Source: Nitrospira sp. (lineage in GTDB: Bacteria > Nitrospirota > Nitrospiria > Nitrospirales > Nitrospiraceae). From it: a DNA stretch of 5,844 nucleotides. The position numbers and the translations under genes were made by a program. Location of the stretch: contig SWDL01000418.1 in NCBI GenBank assembly GCA_005116795.1, positions 1 through 5,844 of the forward strand, in the 5' to 3' direction. Shown piece by piece: positions 1-4,607 of the stretch. Position 1 is the first letter of the stretch; each line of letters begins with the position of its first letter. Under the pieces are notes generated by a model. It saw only the letters and a program-made list of their open reading frames with translations, did not search any database and was not told the origin of the DNA.

Positions 1-551
1 ATGGCCGCGCCGAGATCGAAGATCGCCGGCCCGCCTTCCACGCCGCCGACGCCCCGCGCGTTCATCCAGTAGCGGCCCGGGATGATCGGCCCCAACTGCT
101 GCAGCAGGGTCACTTCTTTTAGCGGAAGCTCGCGCCCATTGATGAAGACGCCGGTGTTGCCCTTTGAGGCGTTGGCCTTGAGCGGCCCACCCATCTCCAA
201 ATTCGGCGCCATTTGTCCGGACAGCGGCTGCCCTTCCAGTCCCCAGAGACCGGACTGCTTGTCGTACCAGTAGCGCCCGGGCTGAATCGGCGTGGCGTAG
301 GCCCGTTCCAAGGAGGCGATGGCCTCCGCCGACACAGGCACGCCATTGACGATGACGTCGGCAGGTGACGCATCGCCTGAGGCTGCCTTGCGTGGCCCTT
401 GAGCCTGTACGTCCGCTGATCGCTTCCCCTTCGCCTTTCCCGTCGCTTCAGCACCCTCGATTGACTCCCCCGTGACGCCGATGCCTTCTCCTAGCAGCAT
501 CAGAGCCAAACAAAAGCACAAGCCGAAACGAGGCCACTTTCCTAGTTGCAT
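1..551 (-). CDS. Secreted protein with PGRYW repeats, 3' end cut by window edge
   Basis: The frame is open from ATG at 551 to the left edge, giving 183 residues with no stop. The N-terminus (MQLGKWPRFG, then a hydrophobic stretch to about residue 20) reads as a signal peptide, so the product is probably exported. Residues 30-65 are a charged, Ala/Lys-rich linker that contains DVQAQGPRK. Two copies of a unit follow (about residues 66-109 and 135-175). Each has an [VI]-N-G motif, a helical stretch rich in Leu, then P-G-R-Y-W and a Gly-rich G-x-x-G-x-E-G-x-P end. No catalytic motif is visible and I do not recognise a named family. The ATG lacks a strong Shine-Dalgarno sequence, so the exact start is less certain than for the neighbours. 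It lies about 200 bases downstream of the six-cysteine gene on the same strand and may have its own promoter. Confidence 0.75.
   Translation of the reverse strand, partial: MQLGKWPRFGLCFCLALMLLGEGIGVTGESIEGAEATGKAKGKRSADVQAQGPRKAASGDASPADVIVNGVPVSAEAIASLERAYATPIQPGRYWYDKQSGLWGLEGQPLSGQMAPNLEMGGPLKANASKGNTGVFINGRELPLKEVTLLQQLGPIIPGRYWMNARGVGGVEGGPAIFDLGAA
27..356 (-). repeat. Two protein-level PGRYW repeat units
   Basis: Unit 1 lies at about 225-356 and unit 2 at about 27-149, with a period of roughly 67 residues. The shared positions are [VI]-N-G-x-x-[VL], a Leu-containing helix, P-I-[QI]-P-G-R-Y-W, and L/V-x-G-x-E-G-x-P. The units are divergent, so this is an old duplication of a small domain, and more copies may lie beyond the window edge. 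Confidence 0.7.
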
Positions 552-750
552 GTTCGATTATTCATTGTCTTGCACTTCAATATCGACAGCGTCATCAGGC
601 GCAACATGGTTACTGCTGGGCCAACCTGCCGCCAGGGGCCCCCTTGACCCAACTGAAATCGCACTGGCCCGAGGAAATTATGGGAACATTCTGCTTTCTT
701 GATGTGTGGTGGGACTGCTGCGTCCCTGGCTGCCAACAATGCCTTCGATT
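552..750. other. Intergenic stretch without a supported gene
   Basis: About 200 bases separate the six-cysteine gene from the PGRYW gene. Short open frames exist here on both strands, but none has a ribosome binding site, a signal peptide or recognisable composition. The left part presumably holds the promoter of the PGRYW gene, although I see no convincing -35/-10 pair. The right part is occupied by the inverted-repeat element. Confidence 0.5.
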
Positions 751-767
751 TTAAGTAGAATGTCCCC
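682..767. repeat. REP/MITE-like imperfect inverted repeat
   Basis: The arms are 682-696 (gggaacattctgctt) and 753-767 (aagtagaatgtcccc). They are reverse complements at 13 of 15 positions. Read as minus-strand RNA, one of the two differences is a G-U pair, leaving a single mismatch. A second small hairpin (gggac / gtccc, 711-715 and 722-726) lies in the 56-base interior. The right arm covers the last codons and the stop of the six-cysteine gene. The shape (about 86 bases, terminal GGGGACATTCT-type ends) resembles short non-autonomous elements mobilised by REP-associated transposases, but no transposase is present here and the family assignment is from memory. No target-site duplication is evident. 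Confidence 0.5.
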
Positions 768-1082
768 TTTCTCCCCTCGTTGCAGTCGCGCGAGGACCCA
801 GAAGGTTTTTCAGCGCACCGCTGATTGCGCTCTTGGTCGGAGGCACCCCCTGATCACAGTTATACGAGCCATCGCCGTTGGCCGGACAACAGATCCAGTC
901 GTGGCACTTACCGTTCGTGTCCTTCGACCGTATCAGCATGTAGTCGCCCGGCGGGCACGTATCGCCCTGGCCGTCACCGGAAGTCTGGTTACATTGATCT
1001 CTGATGATCAAGGCCTCTGTGCCGAGACGGTCATACCGATGAGACACAGCACAACGGCGCACATGATCAATGATCGATACAT
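751..1082 (-). CDS. Small secreted six-cysteine protein, frameshifted after the signal peptide
   Basis: ATG at 1082 follows a strong AAGGAGG (1088-1094) at 5-base spacing. It encodes a clear signal peptide, MYRSLIMCAVVLCLIGMTVS, then A-Q-R-P and a TGA stop. The rest of the protein continues in the -1 frame, from about ALIIRDQCNQ down to TAA at 751-753. One added base between about 1015 and 1035 would give a 110-residue protein. The mature part holds six cysteines (D-Q-C, D-T-C, G-K-C, W-I-C-C, Y-N-C), enough for three disulfides, and includes CPPGDY and CCPANGDGSYNC. No slippery heptamer is visible, so programmed frameshifting is unlikely; decay or an assembly indel is more likely. The last residues are encoded by the inverted-repeat element. 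It starts 18 bases after the protease stop, so the two are probably co-transcribed. I do not recognise the family. Confidence 0.65.
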
Positions 1083-1087
1083 CGAAG

Positions 1088-1094
1088 CCTCCTT
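1088..1094 (-). promoter_or_regulatory. Ribosome binding site that fixes the start at 1082
   Basis: AAGGAGG sits five bases upstream of ATG 1082 on the minus strand. It shows that translation is meant to begin at the signal peptide. The GTG at 1062 in the mature-domain frame has no such site and would give a product without an export signal. The same leader (AAGGAGG, then C-T-T-C-G, then ATG) occurs before the protease gene. Confidence 0.75.
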
Positions 1095-1100
1095 CTTGAA

Positions 1101-2542
1101 CTAAGGTTTCTTGTCCTCAGGGCTATCGAAGGGGTTCGGTTGTTCGACGATGTTCTCCTGCTGCTCGCCCTCCACGCCACGACTTAAAACGCCCGCAGTT
1201 CCTACAGTGCCTGGTGTGAGCGGGGTTCCGATCTGGCACGTGAACTCCCGCGAGGCGCCGGCGGGCAGCACGCCGAAAAAGCTCGCGGTGTTGCCTGAAC
1301 TCGTCGGGGGGATCGTCCGGACATCCGGGGCGCCGTTGGCCATGATCGTCCTCATGGTCAGGCCGGCGAGCGTGGGCTTCATCGCCGCGGTACCGGGCTG
1401 GTTCTTGTTGAGATTGCACATGACAGTCTGCGTCTGCCCGCCGTCGCATAGCGACCCTTCTTCGACCCCGACGACATTGAGCGGCCCCCATATCGTCTCA
1501 TTCGGAAGGCAGCCGATGCCCATGACTCCGTTTGCCATGCGGCCGCTCCAACGCACGCGCGTGTTGCCGACCAATTGCGCGTCGCTCTTCGCCATCGTCT
1601 GCAGGATCCAGTTGCGGAAGACGAACACATCCGTAAACACCGCCTCGCCGGACGGCGTCATGCAGTCGGTGATGGTCGCTTCCGACGTGACGCCGCGCAC
1701 CATCGCGCGGCCGTTTTCGAGGGTGACGAACCCCGACCCGCTGTCGCCCTTGCAGAGGGACGCCATCGCCGCGGCTGCGGTGACGATCAACGTGGTCGGG
1801 CTGGCGATCGCAGAGATCGGCCCGCGCAAGACGGAAACCTGCCCAGCCGGTACTGGGCCTGTGTGGCTGATGGAAGCCACCGTCCCGACCATGCCCGCGG
1901 TGCGGGGACTTCTGGGCAGACCGACCGTCTGGATGTACGGGCTGATCGTGAACGGCGATGCCAGTTTGATCAGGGCAATATCGTTGGCGACTGGGGTGGG
2001 CTTGTTGAAGTCCGGATGGATGAACACACCTCGATTGTTGGTGGGGCCGACATTCTGCGCCGGCCCGCGCGTTTCCGTTTTCACGGCGCCGGTGTAGGGG
2101 TCGGTTCGGGTATAGGTGACCTTGCTGAACCCGATCAGAGGAGTGACACAATGCGCCGCGGTCAGCACCCATTGCGGATCGAGGAGCACGCCGCCGCAAC
2201 TGAAGCTGCCCAGCCGCACCACCCAAGGATATTTGTAGTCGGGCTCAGGGACGCCGGCGACAACAGATGACGGCCCCGTCGGTCCGCTCGCGGGAGCCGT
2301 TGGCGCCGGTGGGTCGGTGTGATTCCGCCTGGTGGCTTGATAGCCGGTCGCGTCGTGCCCTGTAGCTCAAGCAGTCCGCCTTTGCGTGGCACCGCGCGTT
2401 CTTGCACCGCGCTCGAATCGTCGGGAGGGGATGGCTCTGTTGTCGGCTCAGCCGCGAATAATAAGGTGCTGCCCGCCGCCAAGGTAACAAACATGCCGAT
2501 TGCGCCTATCGTACGTTGTGAGATCTTGTCTTGCCGGTGCAT
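1101..2542 (-). CDS. Secreted S1-family (chymotrypsin-fold) serine protease with C-terminal extension, frameshifted in the propeptide
   Basis: This is an exported endopeptidase. ATG 2542 follows AAAGGAGG at 6-base spacing and starts a signal peptide ending near LLFAAEP, then a Pro-rich propeptide with VQERAVP (2390-2407). The protease part lies in the -1 frame: a VVAG sequence resembling the IVGG mature terminus, YPWVVRLG, LTAAHC (His at 2151-2153), NDIALIKL (Asp at 1980-1982) and CKGDSGSG (Ser at 1740-1742). All three triad residues are intact, with cysteines placed for the C42-C58 and C191-C220 disulfides. The position matching residue 189 is Ser, not Asp, so Arg/Lys preference is not expected. 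About 155 residues follow the protease domain, with four cysteines and a TPLTPGTV tail. One added base near 2312-2330 would give 480 residues. Without it, translation from ATG 2542 misses the protease domain. The gene lies 46 bases downstream of the tandem-Cys gene, probably in one operon. Confidence 0.85.
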
Positions 2543-2548
2543 CGAAGG

Positions 2549-2556
2549 CCTCCTTT
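2549..2556 (-). promoter_or_regulatory. Ribosome binding site of the protease gene
   Basis: AAAGGAGG lies six bases before ATG 2542. This decides the start in favour of MHRQDK over two upstream in-frame ATGs at 2584 and 2563, which lack a comparable site. Confidence 0.75.
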
Positions 2557-2588
2557 GTGTCATGCGAACGTGATTTTGAGTCATGCGG

Positions 2589-3158
2589 TCACCGTCGTTG
2601 CATCGGCCGGCAGGTGCAGTTCTGACTGCCGGCGGGACAAGAACTTGGACAGAACGGTGTCAGCTGTTGGCATTCTTTTGCGTTGTGACAAGCACACTCC
2701 GTCACGGTGAGCGGTACCTGATAGCCGCAGAGGTTCGGCGGCAGGGGAGGCATGCTCCCACGGGCCATCGGGACAAACGCACAATTCGTGCTGCCGGCCG
2801 GGCAGGAGTTGGGAAACAGGGCGGTAAGTGCCTGACATTCCGTCTGATTGAAACATTTGCACTGGGTCAACTGGCGGGTCTCTGTGTGGCAGAGATGGGC
2901 GGGTGGAGATCCGCCAGGCTGAGCCGGCTTCGGTGACAGTCTCTTGTCTGTGAGCCCTTTCACGGGCGGAAGCTTCATCACGCCGCGCTCCTGCACGTCG
3001 TCAGTCTCCGCCGGCTGGTTCTGCTGTTCCTGTGCCGTGGGAGAGGGAGCCGGCGACTCGGCTGCAAACCCGATTGAGGCGCCGCACAAGAGTGTGGCGA
3101 TAAACAGAGAGCGTGCCGCGCAGAGGGTCCAATTCCGATGGCCGACCGGCTGACTCAT
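2589..3158 (-). CDS. Secreted protein with two tandem cysteine-rich repeats
   Basis: This 189-residue protein starts at ATG 3158, with GAGG (3165-3168) six bases upstream. The frame stays open further upstream, but that part has no export signal and no better site. Residues 1-33 form a signal peptide ending GFAAES. Residues 34-80 are a Pro/Gln/Thr linker with VQERGV at 55-60. Two repeats follow, at about 89-131 and 143-186, of the form L-C-x(9,10)-C-x-C-x(5)-C-x(10)-C-P-A-G-S-x-N-C. Repeat 1 has six cysteines and repeat 2 has eight. The two extra ones (170 and 183) both replace Phe (115 and 128) of repeat 1, which suggests an additional disulfide. It is likely exported to an oxidising compartment. 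No enzyme motif is present and I recognise no family. The protease gene follows after 46 bases on the same strand. Confidence 0.85.
   Translation of the reverse strand: MSQPVGHRNWTLCAARSLFIATLLCGASIGFAAESPAPSPTAQEQQNQPAETDDVQERGVMKLPPVKGLTDKRLSPKPAQPGGSPPAHLCHTETRQLTQCKCFNQTECQALTALFPNSCPAGSTNCAFVPMARGSMPPLPPNLCGYQVPLTVTECACHNAKECQQLTPFCPSSCPAGSQNCTCRPMQRR
2601..2894 (-). repeat. Tandem cysteine-rich domain repeat
   Basis: Repeat 1 is encoded at 2766-2894 and repeat 2 at 2601-2732. Shared residues include L-C near the start, the C-x-C pair, E-C-Q-x-L-T, S-C-P-A-G-S-x-N-C and the closing P-M-x-R. Spacing of the cysteines is conserved to within one residue, which is good evidence for an internal duplication of a disulfide-rich module of about 44 residues. 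Confidence 0.85.
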
Positions 3159-3321
3159 GACATGCCTCGCTTTCTGTGCGGTCTTTACCGCCTGCCGCTC
3201 TCTGCGTGATCGCTTCACGGGGCCTCCGGTCGGTTCAATAATTTCCGGTTCGCAACTCTCGCAATCAGCCCCTATCACCGTTCCCTTGATCTTTCTCCAT
3301 GCATGGGCTAGGCTGATGGCC
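3159..3321. other. Divergent intergenic region between secreted-protein operon and toxin-antitoxin pair
   Basis: This 163-base stretch must supply the promoter of the antitoxin (plus strand) and probably one for the tandem-Cys gene (minus strand). A ten-base palindrome, ccatgcatgg at 3297-3306, lies just upstream of the antitoxin start and could be an autoregulatory operator, but ten bases alone is weak evidence. I see no convincing sigma-70 hexamer pair on either strand. Confidence 0.4.
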
Positions 3322-3549
3322 ATGGCCTATCAAGACCGCATCACGATCGACCCCGCTAAGCGCGGCGGCAAGCCCTGCATCCGGGGTCTCCGCATTACCG
3401 TCTACGACGTCCTTGAGTATCTCGCATCCGGCATGACGGAACAGGCCATCCTCCAGGATTTTCCCGACCTGACGCATGAAGACATCCTGGCCTGCCTGGA
3501 ATTCGCCGCCGACCGAGAACGGAAACTTGTCTCGCTCCCATCGCAGTGA
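3322..3549 (+). CDS. DUF433-family antitoxin
   Basis: This is the antitoxin of a two-gene toxin-antitoxin pair, expected to neutralise the adjacent DUF5615 toxin and probably to bind its own promoter. The 75-residue product shows the DUF433 hallmarks: an N-terminal DRITIDPAKRGGKPCIRGL-type block (residues about 5-24), then RITVYDVLEYLASGMT, and a C-terminal helix containing F-P-D-L-T-H-E-D-I-L-A-C-L-E-F-A-A-D. I chose ATG 3322 because family members usually begin a few residues before the D-R-I block. ATG 3316 is also possible and adds only two residues. No strong Shine-Dalgarno sequence is visible. The stop overlaps the toxin start by four bases, so translation is likely coupled. Family recognition is by motif memory, not a search. 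Confidence 0.88.
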   Translation: MAYQDRITIDPAKRGGKPCIRGLRITVYDVLEYLASGMTEQAILQDFPDLTHEDILACLEFAADRERKLVSLPSQ

Positions 3550-3878
3550 AACTGCTGCTCGATCACAACCTCTCGCACCGACTCGTCGATCTGTTGCAAC
3601 GGGAGTATCCGGACTCGCGTCACGTCCGAGACGTCGGGCTGAGCGAAGCTCCTGACGAAGCCGTCTGGCAATACGCGGTTCAACATGGATTGACCGTCGT
3701 CACCAAGGATGCGGATTTCCATCAACGCAGCTTCCTGTTCGGTCATCCCCCCAAAGTCGTCTGGGTTCGGCGTGGCAATTGCTCGACCTTCGAGATCGAG
3801 CAGCTCTTGCGGAATCGCCGGCATCACATCACCCAATTCGCCGCGGACCCGGAAGGCGCCTTTCTCATCATCGAGTGA
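3546..3878 (+). CDS. DUF5615-family PIN-like toxin
   Basis: This is the toxin partner of the DUF433 antitoxin. DUF5615 proteins have a PIN-like fold and are predicted to be ribonucleases. The 110-residue product starts with GTG in the overlap GTGA (3546-3549), which shares bases with the antitoxin stop. Conserved features are K-L-L-L-D-H-N-L-S (acidic residue D6), H-V-R-D-V-G-L (about 26-32), D37-E38-A-V-W, and V-T-K-D-A-D-F (D55 and D57). These acidic residues are the expected metal-binding set. Length and motif order are typical of a complete family member, so nothing suggests truncation. Its stop is ten bases from the stop of the convergent DsbA-like remnant. The pair is transcribed against all its neighbours, which suggests a separately acquired module. 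Confidence 0.88.
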   Translation: MKLLLDHNLSHRLVDLLQREYPDSRHVRDVGLSEAPDEAVWQYAVQHGLTVVTKDADFHQRSFLFGHPPKVVWVRRGNCSTFEIEQLLRNRRHHITQFAADPEGAFLIIE

Positions 3879-3888
3879 CCGTTCGCAC

Positions 3889-4131
3889 CTATTTCTTCTC
3901 TCCCGCCCGCGAGATCAACTCCTTGAGCCCCTTCAGGTCCAGCGCGCCGGGGGCCAACTCCAGGCCGGCGATGAAGGCCGGCGTGCCGGTGAGCCCAAAC
4001 TCTTTCGCGAGCGCTCGGTCGCGGTCGATCGCGGCTTGCGCCTCGCGTCTGGCAACGGCACGACTCTCGCCCCCGATACTCTCGACCGCGGTCCGCGATG
4101 GCAGAGGTGCAACTAGGGTAAAAGTGATCGC
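3889..4131 (-). pseudogene. C-terminal remnant of a DsbA-like thiol oxidoreductase
   Basis: The minus-strand frame is open from just after TGA (4132-4134) to TAG (3889-3891), about 80 codons, with no ATG or GTG inside. It reads ESRAVARREAQAAIDRDR, then ALAKEFGLTGTPAFIAGLEL and a closing helix LKGLKELISRAGEKK. This matches the last third of DsbA-family thioredoxin-fold proteins: a helix with a run of charged residues, the G-[LV]-T-G-T-P-x-F segment carrying the cis-proline, a short strand and a final helix. The N-terminal half with the CXXC active site is missing, because the sequence upstream is the end of the four-cysteine gene and its hairpin. I read it as a 5'-deleted pseudogene. The original enzyme would have formed disulfides outside the cytoplasm, which fits the Cys-rich neighbours. 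Confidence 0.7.
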
Positions 4132-4153
4132 TCACCGCGCGCCAGCGATCACT
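4120..4153 (-). terminator. Hairpin with short U tract after the four-cysteine gene
   Basis: A perfect ten-base inverted repeat (agtgatcgct at 4123-4132 and agcgatcact at 4144-4153) encloses an 11-base GC-rich loop. On the minus strand the stem is followed by TTTT and then ACCC. The stem begins inside the TAG stop codon (4152-4154). The U tract is short, so termination may be only partial. The alternative is a simple palindromic protein-binding site. Confidence 0.6.
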
Positions 4154-4541
4154 ACCTCGGAGTGGGCAAATTCCCGCAGCCCTCCTTCAGAAATTCACAG
4201 GGTAAGCTGCCTGGCCCTGCCGGCGATCCTTGCGGTCGAGGGCCCCCTAGTGGGATCTTCTCGGATTCGAAGAATTTGGTTTTCCGCCCTGTCAAGCCCC
4301 GCTTGGGGCCTGGGCAGTTCGAGAATGTGCCAACTTGCTTCGTTTTCGCCGCATCACTGTAATACGTGACGATGGTGCAAGACGCCCCAGGGGGCACGGC
4401 ACGCTCCTGCACCCCTTGATCTTTCGGGGCTGTAGGGGCTGTCGGCTCCTCAGCCCAGGCGCCCAATGGCGATCCGATGATGAGAAAACCGGCAACCACA
4501 GTGAAGCGAATGACCGCATTCCTCATGCGACGTGTCCTCAT
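4152..4541 (-). CDS. Small secreted four-cysteine protein with YYSDAAKTKQVG motif
   Basis: The 129-residue product starts at ATG 4541, five bases after AGGAGG (4547-4552); an upstream in-frame ATG has no such site. Residues 1-30 form a signal peptide: Arg-rich MRTRRMR, a hydrophobic core, and cleavage predicted after AWA. A Pro/Ala/Thr spacer leads to VQERAVPPG at 44-52, the motif shared with two neighbours. The core C-T-I-V-T-Y-Y-S-D-A-A-K-T-K-Q-V-G with a second Cys at 76 resembles small exported proteins of the DUF6289 type, a likeness I recall but cannot test. The C-terminal part is basic and Gly/Pro-rich, with cysteines at 115 and 122. The four cysteines (55, 76, 115, 122) could form two disulfides. 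The gene follows the large unknown protein after 66 bases and ends in a hairpin. Confidence 0.8.
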   Translation of the reverse strand: MRTRRMRNAVIRFTVVAGFLIIGSPLGAWAEEPTAPTAPKDQGVQERAVPPGASCTIVTYYSDAAKTKQVGTFSNCPGPKRGLTGRKTKFFESEKIPLGGPRPQGSPAGPGSLPCEFLKEGCGNLPTPR

Positions 4542-4546
4542 GGCGC

Positions 4547-4552
4547 CCTCCT
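4547..4552 (-). promoter_or_regulatory. Ribosome binding site of the four-cysteine gene
   Basis: AGGAGG five bases before ATG 4541 sets the start at MRTRRM. It excludes the 17-residue upstream extension, whose composition is unlike a signal peptide. Confidence 0.7.
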
Positions 4553-4607
4553 GATCATCGTGCGAATGAAAGTTTGATGTTATCCCGGCCATCGTTGTCA
4601 GCCACTG

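Noticed and set aside
119..454. A 111-codon minus-strand open frame
   Set aside because: It is Arg/Pro/Ser-rich and out of frame with the signal peptide and PGRYW repeats read from 551, which is the better-supported gene.
711..726. Small hairpin gggac/gtccc as a terminator
   Set aside because: The stem is five bases and no T run follows on either strand.
542..739. A 65-codon minus-strand open frame upstream of the PGRYW gene
   Set aside because: It has no good start or ribosome binding site and no signal peptide, and it crosses the inverted-repeat element.
1010..1040. Programmed -1 frameshifting in the six-cysteine gene
   Set aside because: No X-XXY-YYZ slippery heptamer is present at the junction, and no downstream stimulatory structure is evident. 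An indel is the simpler explanation.
1111..2097. A 328-codon plus-strand open frame opposite the protease
   Set aside because: It mirrors the protease coding sequence, has no ribosome binding site, and its composition has no domain-like features. The minus strand carries an intact catalytic triad.
3297..3306. Palindrome ccatgcatgg as the operator of the toxin-antitoxin pair
   Set aside because: It is only ten bases, occurs once, and has no second half-site. It is noted in the intergenic entry but not called as a feature.
2390..4412. Idea that the locus protease cleaves the neighbours after the Arg of VQER
   Set aside because: The residue at the specificity position is Ser rather than Asp, so Arg-directed cleavage by this enzyme is not supported.
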